From Flaviramulus basaltis (GTDB taxonomy: Bacteria; Bacteroidota; Bacteroidia; Flavobacteriales; Flavobacteriaceae): a DNA stretch of 64,000 nt. The notes under the pieces were generated by a model that made no database searches, was not told where the DNA came from, and was given only the letters and a program-made list of their open reading frames with translations. Of the stretch, positions 54,134 through 62,857 are shown in pieces; position 1 is the stretch's first letter, and every line of letters begins with the position of its first letter. A program made the translations under genes and the position numbers. Where the stretch lies: NCBI RefSeq assembly GCF_900114265.1, contig NZ_FPKV01000001.1, forward strand, positions 1,178,001 through 1,242,000. The letters are read 5' to 3'.

Positions 54134-54715
54134 ATGGATTTAACTCAAGGTACTCAAGAAGAAAAAAATAATAGAGCGAAAAAAATGATGCTATGGTTTG
54201 GTATTATTTCTCTTGTCATGTCGTTTGCAGGATGGACAAGTGCTTTTGTGGTAAGTAGTTCTAGACCAGATTGGTTAAAAGATTTTGTGTTGCCAAATGC
54301 TTTTATAATTAGTACCGTGGTAATTGTATTAAGCAGCATATCTTTTCTTTTGGCTAAAAATACTTTAAAAAAAGGGAATAACTCAATGACTACAGTATGG
54401 TTATTTGTTACCCTTATTTTAGGTGTTGTTTTCATTTATAATCAATTTTCAGGCTTTCAACAAATCATAGATTTAGGCTACAATTTTACAGGACCAACCA
54501 GTAATGTAACCATGTCTTACATTTATTTAATAGCAGTTGTGCATATTTTGCACGTTATTGTTGGATTAATTTGTTTGTTAGTAGTAATTTATAATCATTT
54601 TAAACAAAAGTATAATGCAACTAAAATGCTTGGTTTTGAACTAGCAGCAACTTTTTGGCACTTTATAGATATACTTTGGGTGTATCTCTTTTTGTTTTTA
54701 TATTTCATTAGATAA
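54134..54715 (+). CDS. Cytochrome c oxidase subunit III-like protein (short form)
   Basis: The 193-residue protein is a five-helix haem-copper oxidase subunit III relative with the typical AAFFWHF-like pattern AATFWHFIDILWVYLFLFLYF at its C-terminus and the second-helix region AVVHILHVIVGL. Subunit III stabilises the oxidase. The gene starts three bases after the ctaB stop. A second, longer subunit III gene follows, and the two may be partial duplicates or the two halves of a wider membrane module. Confidence 0.92.
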   Translation: MDLTQGTQEEKNNRAKKMMLWFGIISLVMSFAGWTSAFVVSSSRPDWLKDFVLPNAFIISTVVIVLSSISFLLAKNTLKKGNNSMTTVWLFVTLILGVVFIYNQFSGFQQIIDLGYNFTGPTSNVTMSYIYLIAVVHILHVIVGLICLLVVIYNHFKQKYNATKMLGFELAATFWHFIDILWVYLFLFLYFIR

Positions 54716-54725
54716 ATAAATTGAT

Positions 54726-54733
54726 TATTTTTG
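54726..54733 (+). promoter_or_regulatory. Candidate internal -7 element before the second subunit III gene
   Basis: TATTTTTG matches TAnnTTTG and is followed by TGCAAC, 29 bases before the ATG at 54762. No good -33 element is seen. Confidence 0.4.
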
Positions 54734-54761
54734 TGCAACTTTTAAATAACAACCATTATAT

Positions 54762-55742
54762 ATGAGTACTACAGTTGTAAATACTGGAACAGAAGGTAAA
54801 GCATGGGGAGGCGGTAACCAACCACTTAATGCAAGTTATGGCAAAATGATGATGTGGTTTTTCATCGTATCAGATGCTTTAACATTTTCAGGTTTTTTAG
54901 CAGCCTACGGGTTTTCAAGATTCAAATTTATTGATGCATGGCCAATTGCCGATGAGGTATTTACCCACGTGCCATTTTTACATGGGCAAGAGTTGCCTAT
55001 GATTTACGTAGCTTTTATGACATTTGTTCTTATTATGTCATCAGTTACAATGGTACTAGCAGTTGATGCAGGTCATCATTTAAACAAAAGTAAAGTAACC
55101 ATTTACATGTTTTTAACCATTATTGGTGGTTTAATATTTGTTGGTTCTCAAGCTTGGGAATGGGCAACATTTATAAAAGGCGATTATGGTGCTATTCAAA
55201 CAAAGGGAGGTAATATTTTACAATTTGTTGATACAGATGGACGCCGTGTAGCATTAAGAGATTTTGTGGTTGCAGGAGAGCATGAGCGTGTACAGCAAGA
55301 ACAAAAAAACGGAATATGGTTTGTTAGTGAAGGAACTTTACCAACATATACAGTAGAAGAAGTTATACATGGTCTAGAAGCTCATGATAATATATTAATT
55401 AGAACTCAAACGCTTACTGAACATGGGCACAAAACAGTTCTATCTAGAGAAGAATCATTAAAACAAATAAAACTAAACGGTAAGGCAGTAGTAGAGGGAG
55501 CAAATTTACATGTTAATGAATATGGTTCGCCATTGTTTGCAGACTTCTTTTTCTTCATAACAGGATTTCACGGATTTCACGTATTTTCAGGAGTCGTAAT
55601 AAATATCATTATTTTCTTTAATGTTATTTTAGGAACTTATGAAAGAAGAAAAAACTACGAAATGGTTGAAAAAGTTGGTTTATACTGGCACTTTGTAGAT
55701 TTAGTTTGGGTATTTGTATTTACATTCTTTTATCTGGTTTAA
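54762..55742 (+). CDS. Cytochrome c oxidase subunit III with a long extramembrane insertion
   Basis: The 326-residue protein has subunit III helices at both ends (KMMMWFFIVSDALTFSGFL, then ITGFHGFHVFSGVVINII, then YWHFVDLVWVFVFTFFYLV). Between about residues 138 and 258 a hydrophilic stretch of roughly 120 residues, with many His, Glu and Arg, replaces the short loop normal in this family. The histidines and glutamates conserved in subunit III are kept around it. I recall related proteins in Flavobacteriaceae of similar length, so it is lineage-typical rather than a local accident. Its function is unknown. Confidence 0.93.
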   Translation: MSTTVVNTGTEGKAWGGGNQPLNASYGKMMMWFFIVSDALTFSGFLAAYGFSRFKFIDAWPIADEVFTHVPFLHGQELPMIYVAFMTFVLIMSSVTMVLAVDAGHHLNKSKVTIYMFLTIIGGLIFVGSQAWEWATFIKGDYGAIQTKGGNILQFVDTDGRRVALRDFVVAGEHERVQQEQKNGIWFVSEGTLPTYTVEEVIHGLEAHDNILIRTQTLTEHGHKTVLSREESLKQIKLNGKAVVEGANLHVNEYGSPLFADFFFFITGFHGFHVFSGVVINIIIFFNVILGTYERRKNYEMVEKVGLYWHFVDLVWVFVFTFFYLV

Positions 55743-55763
55743 TTTTTATAATTGTATTAAAAA

Positions 55764-56144
55764 ATGGCACACGCACATAAATTAGAAATATTTAGAGGTT
55801 TAGTTAAGTTCAAATCCAATACTCAAAAAATTTGGGGTGTTTTAATTTTCTTAACAATTGTTACAACTATAGAGGTCGTATTAGGTATTTATAAGCCAGA
55901 ACCTTTAATGGCTCATTTTTTAGGAATGAAAATATTAAACTGGATTTTCATTATACTAACTTTAGTAAAAGCCTATTATATTACATGGGATTTTATGCAC
56001 ATGAGAGATGAGGTAAAAGCATTGAGACGTATGGTGGTATGGACAGCAGTTTTTTTAATTATATATTTAATCTTTATATTATTACAAGAAGGTGGTTATA
56101 TTTTTGAAGTATATGATAAAGGTTTTATTAAAAGAGATTTTTAA
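55764..56144 (+). CDS. Cytochrome c oxidase subunit IV family protein
   Basis: The 126-residue protein has three membrane helices (about 25-44, 54-72, 88-108) and the pattern LVKAYYITWDFMHMRDEVKALRR seen in prokaryotic subunit IV proteins of the CtaF/CoxD group. It is a small accessory subunit of the aa3-type oxidase. It closes the structural-subunit part of the operon, and a strong terminator follows. Confidence 0.92.
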   Translation: MAHAHKLEIFRGLVKFKSNTQKIWGVLIFLTIVTTIEVVLGIYKPEPLMAHFLGMKILNWIFIILTLVKAYYITWDFMHMRDEVKALRRMVVWTAVFLIIYLIFILLQEGGYIFEVYDKGFIKRDF

Positions 56145-56172
56145 CAAATTCCATAGTTAAAATATAGATATT

Positions 56173-56198
56173 AAGGCGGTTTTTAAACCGCCTTTTTT
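56173..56198 (+). terminator. Intrinsic terminator after the subunit IV gene
   Basis: AAGGCGGTTT (56173-56182) and AAACCGCCTT (56185-56194) pair perfectly and are followed by a T tract that runs into the next -7 element. Confidence 0.92.
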
Positions 56199-56206
56199 TA
56201 TTTTTG
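56199..56206 (+). promoter_or_regulatory. Candidate -7 element of the Sco/DUF420 operon
   Basis: TATTTTTG matches TAnnTTTG and begins directly at the end of the preceding terminator's T tract. The ATG at 56242 is 35 bases downstream. Confidence 0.45.
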
Positions 56207-56241
56207 TAAAGTAAAAATCACAGAAGAAACACATTAATTAA

Positions 56242-56964
56242 ATGGATAAAAAGAAAGTTAGCAGATATGTTGTTTTAGGAGTTTTATTCTTTCTTCCTGT
56301 AATATTTTTATTGTTTTTATATCCTGCAACACATAATTATACTCCGCTAGATATTGTAAATGAAAATGTTTTAGATTTAGATAAATTTTCATCAAACACT
56401 CAAGAAAAAATACTTTTAAAAGATCATATTACAGTTTTAGGTTTTTTAGGAACTAATCCTATTGACAAAGTAATTACGGCGTCTAATTTAAAAGAACTAG
56501 TGTACGATAAGTTTAAAGGCTTTAAAAAATTTCAAATCGTGATTTTAATGCCAAGAGGAACAGAAGATGCCGTTGATAATCTTAAAGCCGAAATTAACAA
56601 GTATGAAGATTTGAGGTTTTGGTATTTTGTTTTTGCTGGATCAAATGATATTCAACAAGTATTTTATAGTTTAAAAAGTAAAACAAAACTTAATTCAGAT
56701 TTATCATCAAATAATGTATTTTTAGTTGATAAAGATTTAAACCAAAGAGGACGATTAGACGATAGAACAGATAATGAATTAGAAAAAAACAAACCTAATT
56801 ATGGTTTGTATTCTTATGATTGTATTGAAGTAGCAGAAATTAAAAATAAAATGAGTGATGATTTACGTATTTTATTCACAGAATATCGCCAAAAAAGAAA
56901 AGGTGAGTTTAACTCTGATACAAGAAGAGCAAACGATTTAAACAAACAAGATGAAGAAAACTAA
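56242..56964 (+). CDS. Membrane-anchored Sco-neighbour protein, thioredoxin-like without the redox cysteines
   Basis: The 240-residue protein has one N-terminal membrane helix (about 10-28) and a periplasmic domain whose strands (ITVLGFLGTN, FQIVILMPRGTEDAV, NNVFLVDKDLNQRGRL) follow the Sco/thioredoxin order. The CxxxC motif is absent at the expected place (LGTNPID). The single cysteine, in YDC, lies near the end. Its last 14 bases overlap the start of the true Sco gene. I infer a redox-inactive partner or chaperone for oxidase copper loading. The family is one I know only as hypothetical proteins in Flavobacteriaceae. Confidence 0.8.
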   Translation: MDKKKVSRYVVLGVLFFLPVIFLLFLYPATHNYTPLDIVNENVLDLDKFSSNTQEKILLKDHITVLGFLGTNPIDKVITASNLKELVYDKFKGFKKFQIVILMPRGTEDAVDNLKAEINKYEDLRFWYFVFAGSNDIQQVFYSLKSKTKLNSDLSSNNVFLVDKDLNQRGRLDDRTDNELEKNKPNYGLYSYDCIEVAEIKNKMSDDLRILFTEYRQKRKGEFNSDTRRANDLNKQDEEN

Positions 56965-57694
56965 TTATTCATACATAGGAATTGCTTTTATTATTCTAGT
57001 TTTTGGAATCATTTTTATTCCTAAAATTGTTGATAGAATCTCTAATGGAGATATAATAAGAAATGAAAGCAGAAGTGATTATGCCGATGATAATAAACCT
57101 ACCATTTCAGATTTAGTTTTTATTGAAAATAATGGAGAAAAAAGAAAAGTTCCAAATTTTAGCTTTACAAATCAAGATGGAAAAACTATTACCAATCAAG
57201 ATTATTTAGGAAAAGTTTATGTTATAGAATTCTTTTTTACAACCTGTCCTACTATATGCCCAAGAATGAATTTAAACTTAGTTCAAATTCAAAATACTTT
57301 TAAAGATTTCGAAAATTTTGGTGTAGCGTCTTTCACTATAAATCCAGATCATGATACGCCTGAAGTTCTTAAAGCATATGCTGAAAAATATGGTATTACA
57401 AACCCGAACTGGAATTTGTTAACAGGTAATAAAGAGGAAATTTATAGTCTTGCAAACGGTGGTTTTTATATTTATGCAGCCGAAAATAAAGATGTTTTGG
57501 GCGGTTTTGAGCATTCAGGTAATTTTGCTTTAATTGATAAAAAAGGGTTTATACGATCCAGAAAAGACGAATTTGGAAACCCAGTTATTTATTATAAAGG
57601 TATAATTTCTGAAGCTGAAAAAACAGATGATGATGGCGTTGAAGAAGAAATAAGTACATTAAAAGAAGATATAAAAAAATTGCTTAATGAATAA
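56951..57694 (+). CDS. Sco1/SenC-family copper chaperone
   Basis: The 247-residue protein has an N-terminal membrane anchor (about 5-25) and a periplasmic Sco domain with NFSFTNQDGKTIT, the redox and copper-binding CPTICP (CxxxC), DHDTPEVLKAYAEKYG and a later histidine in GFEHSGNFALIDKKG. Sco inserts copper into the CuA site of oxidase subunit II. Here the target is CoxB at 21851. It overlaps genes on both sides by 14 and 8 bases, so the cluster is tightly coupled. Confidence 0.95.
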   Translation: MKKTNYSYIGIAFIILVFGIIFIPKIVDRISNGDIIRNESRSDYADDNKPTISDLVFIENNGEKRKVPNFSFTNQDGKTITNQDYLGKVYVIEFFFTTCPTICPRMNLNLVQIQNTFKDFENFGVASFTINPDHDTPEVLKAYAEKYGITNPNWNLLTGNKEEIYSLANGGFYIYAAENKDVLGGFEHSGNFALIDKKGFIRSRKDEFGNPVIYYKGIISEAEKTDDDGVEEEISTLKEDIKKLLNE

Positions 57695-58223
57695 AAATCA
57701 GAAAATTTTAGACGATAAAAAATATAATAAATTAATTGTAATATTATCTATTGCTATACCAATAGCTGTTGCAATTTTATTTGGTGTTAGAATTCCTAAT
57801 GTAGAACCCTTGTCATTTTTGCCACCAATTTATGCTACCATAAATGGTTTGACCGCTGTTATTCTTGTTATTGCTTTTTTTGCGATTAAAAATAAAAACG
57901 TGGTGCTTCATGAGAATTTAATGACAACAGCCATCTGGTGTTCAGTTGTTTTTTTAGTAATGTATGTTGCTTACCATATGACGAGTGACTCTACAAAGTA
58001 TGGAGGCGAAGGTATTTTAAAGTATATATATTATTTTATTCTTATAAGCCACATATTACTATCTATTATCATTATTCCTTTTGTGCTTATTACTTATGTT
58101 AGGGCTATAACTAATAATATTGAAAAACATAAAAAAATAGCAAAAATCACGTTTCCATTATGGCTTTATGTGGCAGTAACAGGAGTCATTGTTTATATTA
58201 TGATTTCACCTTATTATATTTAA
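57687..58223 (+). CDS. DUF420 membrane protein, probable oxidase maturation factor (CtaM-like)
   Basis: The 178-residue protein has five predicted helices and the DUF420 landmarks: an N-terminal LPPIYATINGLTAV, histidines in VLHENLMTTA and YVAYHMTSD, and ISHILLSIIIIPFVLIT. A DUF420 protein of Staphylococcus aureus, CtaM, is needed for mature haem-A oxidase, so a similar role is likely here. It sits between Sco and a small CxxC protein, overlapping Sco by eight bases. This context favours oxidase assembly. Confidence 0.9.
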   Translation: MNKNQKILDDKKYNKLIVILSIAIPIAVAILFGVRIPNVEPLSFLPPIYATINGLTAVILVIAFFAIKNKNVVLHENLMTTAIWCSVVFLVMYVAYHMTSDSTKYGGEGILKYIYYFILISHILLSIIIIPFVLITYVRAITNNIEKHKKIAKITFPLWLYVAVTGVIVYIMISPYYI

Positions 58224-58224
58224 A

Positions 58225-58443
58225 ATGAAGCAAAGAATTGTCTTTTTTCTTTTATCTCTTTTCCTTTTTATAGAAGGTAATGCGCAATGCGCAATGTGTC
58301 GTGCCGTTTTAGAAAGCGAAGAAGGGCAATCTGCAGCAAAAGGTATAAATGATGGAATTGTTTACTTAATGACAATACCATACATACTTGTTGCGGGTAT
58401 TTGTTACTTCATTTATAGAAAATATAGTACGTTAAAAAAGTAA
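58225..58443 (+). CDS. Small exported CxxC membrane protein of unknown function
   Basis: The 72-residue product has a signal peptide (MKQRIVFFLLSLFLFIEG) and, directly after it, QCAMCRAVLES with a CxxC pair, then a C-terminal helix (about 47-65). It starts one base after the DUF420 stop. Similar short CAMCRA proteins occur beside DUF420 genes in Bacteroidota, in my memory. A periplasmic copper- or haem-handling role is an inference from context and from the CxxC pair only. Confidence 0.75.
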   Translation: MKQRIVFFLLSLFLFIEGNAQCAMCRAVLESEEGQSAAKGINDGIVYLMTIPYILVAGICYFIYRKYSTLKK

Positions 58444-58466
58444 TAAAAATTTTTCTACTAATTTTT

Positions 58467-58495
58467 TGTAACATTTCTTTGCTTCGCTAGTCTAA
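58467..58495 (+). promoter_or_regulatory. Candidate ECF-type promoter of the ABC efflux operon
   Basis: TGTAAC (58467-58472) and GTCTAA (58490-58495) are 17 bases apart, resembling the TGTAAC / CGTC pattern of ECF-sigma promoters rather than the primary-sigma form. The predicted leader is about 30 bases. No TAnnTTTG is present in this 90-base gap. Confidence 0.4.
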
Positions 58496-58533
58496 CTAAA
58501 AAGACTATTTAGCTCCAAAAATTAATCAAAGTA

Positions 58534-59235
58534 ATGCTTAAAATTAATCAACTTCACAAATCCTATCCCATAGGTGACTCTAGTTTACATGTTTTAAAAG
58601 GAATAGATCTTACAGTAGATGAGGGTGAGATGGTTGCTATTATGGGGTCTTCGGGCTCAGGTAAATCAACACTTTTAAATATTATTGGAATGTTAGATGA
58701 AGCCGATGAAGGTGAGTATATCTTAGATGGCTTACCAATAAAAAATTTAACCGAAAAAAAAGCTGCAGTTTACAGAAATAAGTTTTTAGGATTTATTTTT
58801 CAGTCCTTCAATCTTATCAATTATAAAACAGCACTTGAAAACGTTGCATTGCCTTTATATTATCAAGGAATGAAACGTAAAGAACGTTTAGAGAAGGCAT
58901 TATTTCATTTAGAAAAAGTTGGTTTAGCAAATTGGTCACATCATCTCCCAAAAGAGCTTTCTGGAGGACAAAAACAACGTGTAGCCATTGCTAGAGCTTT
59001 AGCCGCAAATCCCAAATTATTATTGGCAGATGAACCAACAGGAGCTTTAGACACTAAAACTTCTTATGATATTATGGCGTTTATTCAACAATTAAATGAT
59101 GAAGGAAAAACTATTTTAATGGTAACACACGAAGAAGATATTGCAAATATGTGCAAGCGTATTGTAAGACTTCGAGATGGTGTTATTATGGAAGACAAAA
59201 AAGTAGAACAAGTAAGGGCAGAACAATATGTTTGA
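58534..59235 (+). CDS. MacB/LolD-type ABC transporter ATPase
   Basis: The 233-residue protein has Walker A GSSGSGKST, Q-loop FQSFNLI, signature LSGGQKQR, Walker B LLLADEPTGAL and a switch histidine in VTHEEDI. The order and spacing belong to the MacB/LolD (FtsE-like) group, which drives mechanotransmission rather than classical import. Its last eight bases overlap the first permease gene. With two permeases, an adaptor and a TolC protein it forms a tripartite exporter; the substrate (a drug, peptide or lipoprotein) is not determinable. Confidence 0.96.
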   Translation: MLKINQLHKSYPIGDSSLHVLKGIDLTVDEGEMVAIMGSSGSGKSTLLNIIGMLDEADEGEYILDGLPIKNLTEKKAAVYRNKFLGFIFQSFNLINYKTALENVALPLYYQGMKRKERLEKALFHLEKVGLANWSHHLPKELSGGQKQRVAIARALAANPKLLLADEPTGALDTKTSYDIMAFIQQLNDEGKTILMVTHEEDIANMCKRIVRLRDGVIMEDKKVEQVRAEQYV

Positions 59236-60457
59236 TTTAGATCTTTGGCGAGAAATATTCCAAAGTATTAATAAAAACAGAACTAGAAGTTTACTTTCTG
59301 GATTTACTGTGGCATTTGCTATACTTTTATTTGCCATACTTTTTGGGATTGCTAATGGATTAAAAAACACATTTAAAGAAGCATTTGGAACAGATGCAAA
59401 TAATTCTATTATAGTATATCCTGGCAGAACTACCAAGGCTAACAACGGTTTACAAGCAGGTAGGCAAATTCAGTTTAAAAATGAAGATGAGCAATTTGTG
59501 TTAGATGAGTTTGGAGAAAAAGTACAGTACATAACCTCAAAAGTAAATAGAAGCGTAACAGCTTCTTTTAAAGGCGAAAAAAACAATTACGAGCTTAGAG
59601 CAGTTCAGCCAGACTACATGTTTATTGAAAACAATAAGGTAAGCGATGGGCGTTATATAAATCAAAATGATTTAGATAATAGAACCAAGGTTGCTATTAT
59701 TGGTCGCATTGTTAATGATGATTTGTTTTTAAAGGAAAGCGCAATAGGCAAGTATATAAATCTAAGTGGTATCCCTTATAAAGTTGTAGGTGTTTTTACC
59801 GATGATGAAGGCGATAACGAGGAAAGAGTTATATACATACCTATTACTACAGCTCAATTTGTATATGGTAATAATGATTATATCGATTTATTGCATTTAA
59901 CATATAATCCTGACATGAATGTTGATGAAGCTTTATCTTTTGGTTCATTACTTACAAAAAAATTAAAGGATAGATTTTCGGTAGCCAATAGCGATCAGCG
60001 AGCGATTAGAGTGCAAAACATGGCACAAGGAATGAAACAAGTAGATATTATGACTTTCAGTTTAACAGTAATAATATTAGTTATTGGTTTAGGCACTCTT
60101 ATAGCAGGTATAGTTGGAATTAGTAATATTATGATTTTTATAGTAAAGGAGCGTACTAAAGAAATTGGTATACGAAAAGCCTTAGGAGCATCACCAAAAT
60201 CAATTGTTTCAATCATTTTAATTGAATCTGTACTAATCACAACAATAGCAGGTTATGTTGGTTTATTAGTAGGTGTAGGTGTTTTAGAGATTGCAGGCCC
60301 TAGTTTAGAAACTTATTTTATAAAAGATCCAGGAGTAAGTAATAGTCTTGTTTTTGGAGCAACTTTTACTCTAATAATTGCAGGAGCAATAGCAGGTTAT
60401 TTACCTGCCAAAAAAGCATCACAAATTAAACCCATTGTAGCACTTAGAAACGATTAA
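59228..60457 (+). CDS. MacB-like ABC permease 1
   Basis: The 409-residue protein has one N-terminal helix (about 21-40), a large MacB_PCD periplasmic domain (about 45-245) and three C-terminal FtsX helices (about 280-395). The coupling motif KERTKEIGIRKALGASP is intact. It is followed two bases later by a second permease with the same plan, suggesting a heterodimeric transporter. Confidence 0.95.
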   Translation: MFDLDLWREIFQSINKNRTRSLLSGFTVAFAILLFAILFGIANGLKNTFKEAFGTDANNSIIVYPGRTTKANNGLQAGRQIQFKNEDEQFVLDEFGEKVQYITSKVNRSVTASFKGEKNNYELRAVQPDYMFIENNKVSDGRYINQNDLDNRTKVAIIGRIVNDDLFLKESAIGKYINLSGIPYKVVGVFTDDEGDNEERVIYIPITTAQFVYGNNDYIDLLHLTYNPDMNVDEALSFGSLLTKKLKDRFSVANSDQRAIRVQNMAQGMKQVDIMTFSLTVIILVIGLGTLIAGIVGISNIMIFIVKERTKEIGIRKALGASPKSIVSIILIESVLITTIAGYVGLLVGVGVLEIAGPSLETYFIKDPGVSNSLVFGATFTLIIAGAIAGYLPAKKASQIKPIVALRND

Positions 60458-60459
60458 TT

Positions 60460-61704
60460 ATGTTTAAATTTTTATTCGATAGAGATACTTGGCAAGAAGT
60501 TTTTGATAGCTTAAGTAAAAACAAACTAAGGTCAGCACTTACTATGGTTGGGGTTTGGTGGGGGATTTTGTTATTGATTGGGCTTTTAGGATCTGCAAGA
60601 GGATTAGAAAACTCATTCAATCGATTATTCGGAGACTTTGCAACAAACAGTGTGTTCTTTATGGGAAGCACTACAAGCATGCCTTTTAAGGGTTTTCAAG
60701 AAGGAAGAAGAGTACAGCTAAAAATTCCAGACATAAAAAAGGTAGAAGAAAATGTAGAAGGAATTGAATTTGTAGTGCCAAGAAATATGAACTTAGGCAC
60801 TGTTAATAGAAACTTACTTTCAGGTACTTTTAATGTTTTTGGAGACTTTCCAACTTTAGATGAAGTTCAAAAAAAGAAATTAATTCATGGCCGTTTTATC
60901 AATCAGAATGATATTGATAATAGAAAAAAAGTAGCAGTTATTTCAAAAAATATTTATGAACAACTTTTTGAAAAAGACGAACAAGCCGTAGGGACTCGTA
61001 TAGAAATAAATAATATTAGTTACATGGTAATTGGTTTATTTGATGTTGGTAATGTGAATTTCGGACCAAGTGAAGATGTACATATACCCTTTACTACATT
61101 TCAGCAAGTATATAATCAAGGTGATAAAATTGGTTTTATGATGATTACTGGTAAGCCAGAATATGATATTACACAAATTCAAAAAGACACAGAATTAATA
61201 CTTAAAAACCTTAATAATGTTCACCCAGAAGATACAAGAGGTTTTAGAAGTTTTAACCTAGGTAAAGAGTTCGGAAAAATTACAGGGTTTTTAACAGGTA
61301 TGCAATTTTTAACTTGGTTTGTAGGTATTGCTACATTAATTGCAGGAGTATTTGCTATTGGTAATATTTTACTAATTACAGTAAAAGAGCGTACTAAAGA
61401 AATTGGTGTACGCCGAGCCTTAGGAGCAACACCTTTTGAAATTAAAAGACAAATAGTTGTTGAAGCTGTGTTTTTAACATTAGTAGCTGGAATATTAGGA
61501 ATTATAACAGGTGGATGGATATTAATTTTATTAGACCATTTCTTTGGTCAGGGTGATGATGCCGCCATAGTTAATGCATCAGTATCCATTGGTGTTGTAT
61601 TTATAGCATTAATTATATTAGTTATTTTAGGAAGTTTAATAGGTTTAATTCCAGCGTTTAAAGCAACAAGTATAAAACCAATAGAAGCATTAAGAGAAGA
61701 ATAA
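60460..61704 (+). CDS. MacB-like ABC permease 2
   Basis: The 414-residue protein parallels permease 1: an N-terminal helix, a periplasmic MacB_PCD domain and three FtsX helices, with KERTKEIGVRRALGATP as coupling motif. The periplasmic domains of the two permeases differ considerably, so they are old paralogues likely forming a heterodimer. The motif shared near residue 145 (GRFINQNDIDNR, GRYINQNDLDNR in the partner) shows common descent. Confidence 0.95.
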   Translation: MFKFLFDRDTWQEVFDSLSKNKLRSALTMVGVWWGILLLIGLLGSARGLENSFNRLFGDFATNSVFFMGSTTSMPFKGFQEGRRVQLKIPDIKKVEENVEGIEFVVPRNMNLGTVNRNLLSGTFNVFGDFPTLDEVQKKKLIHGRFINQNDIDNRKKVAVISKNIYEQLFEKDEQAVGTRIEINNISYMVIGLFDVGNVNFGPSEDVHIPFTTFQQVYNQGDKIGFMMITGKPEYDITQIQKDTELILKNLNNVHPEDTRGFRSFNLGKEFGKITGFLTGMQFLTWFVGIATLIAGVFAIGNILLITVKERTKEIGVRRALGATPFEIKRQIVVEAVFLTLVAGILGIITGGWILILLDHFFGQGDDAAIVNASVSIGVVFIALIILVILGSLIGLIPAFKATSIKPIEALREE

Positions 61705-61716
61705 ACAATCAAAAAA

Positions 61717-62841
61717 ATGAACAAAACAGTAAAAATTATTTTAGTTTTAGTTGCTATTATAGCATTAGCTTTCGTGTTAAAGTATTTTAAAGATGCTAAC
61801 TCAAAAGCCATTGAAGATTTTAAAGTAGAAGAGCCTTTCTATACCTCAATAAATACAAAAGCAGTTGCTACAGGGAAATTAAACCCTGAAGAAGAGATTG
61901 AATTAAAACCACAAATTTCTGGAATTGTTGACGAAATACTAGTTGAAGAGGGAGATATTGTTAAAAAAGGCGATTTAATTGCAAAAATTAGAGTGGTACC
62001 AAACGAGCAAAGTTTAGTAAGTGCAAAAAGTAGAATTTCATCATCTAAATTGTCATACGACAACTCGAAAATTCTTTATGATAGAAACAAATCCCTTTTT
62101 GAAAAAGGTGTAATCTCTCAACAAGATTTTGAAAACAGCTCCTTGTCTTTTAATCAAGCGAAAGAATCACTTAACCAAGCCCAAAATGATTACCAAATAA
62201 TCAAGCAAGGGTCATTATCTGGCGGTAATTCTGCAAACACAAATATTATAGCACAAATATCTGGTACCGTATTAGAAATTCCTGTTCGAGAAGGCGATCA
62301 AGTTATAGAAAGCAACAACTTTAATGCAGGTACTACTATAGCAACTGTTGCCGATATGAGTAAAATGATTTTTGAAGGAAAAGTTGATGAAGCAGAAGTT
62401 GGTAAATTACAAGAAGGCAAAGAAATTAAAGTATTACTTGGAGCCATTATGGGTAAAGAATTTCCAGCAAAATTAACTTTTATTGCACCAAAAGGAAACG
62501 AAGAAAATGGCGCAGTTCAATTTACTGTAAAAGCAGATGTTACTATCGAAGAAAACACAAAAATAAGAGCAGGCTATAGTGCAAATGCTGAAATTGATAT
62601 AGAAAGTAAAGACAGTGTTTTTGCCATTAAAGAAGCATTGCTTCAATACAATAGAATAACAGAAAAACCTTTTGTTGAAATATTAGAAGACAATAATAAG
62701 TACAGAAAAGAGAATGTTGAATTAGGCTTATCTGATGGTATTAATGTTGAAATTCTTGAGGGCGTTAAAAAAGGTGATAAAATTAAGGTTTGGAATAAAG
62801 CTTCAAAAGATGATGAAGGTGATGAAAAAAAGAATGACTAA
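61717..62841 (+). CDS. Periplasmic adaptor (membrane fusion) protein of the ABC exporter
   Basis: The 374-residue protein has an N-terminal membrane anchor (about 4-22), a lipoyl-like domain split by a helical hairpin (EEIELKPQISGIVDEILVEE, then a coiled coil about 105-160, then QISGTVLEIPVREGDQVIE), and beta-barrel and membrane-proximal domains. It matches the MacA/HlyD adaptor family. It should bridge the two permeases to the TolC protein downstream. The C-terminus is acidic and lysine-rich. Confidence 0.94.
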   Translation: MNKTVKIILVLVAIIALAFVLKYFKDANSKAIEDFKVEEPFYTSINTKAVATGKLNPEEEIELKPQISGIVDEILVEEGDIVKKGDLIAKIRVVPNEQSLVSAKSRISSSKLSYDNSKILYDRNKSLFEKGVISQQDFENSSLSFNQAKESLNQAQNDYQIIKQGSLSGGNSANTNIIAQISGTVLEIPVREGDQVIESNNFNAGTTIATVADMSKMIFEGKVDEAEVGKLQEGKEIKVLLGAIMGKEFPAKLTFIAPKGNEENGAVQFTVKADVTIEENTKIRAGYSANAEIDIESKDSVFAIKEALLQYNRITEKPFVEILEDNNKYRKENVELGLSDGINVEILEGVKKGDKIKVWNKASKDDEGDEKKND

Positions 62842-62857
62842 TTTGAATGTAAAGTTT

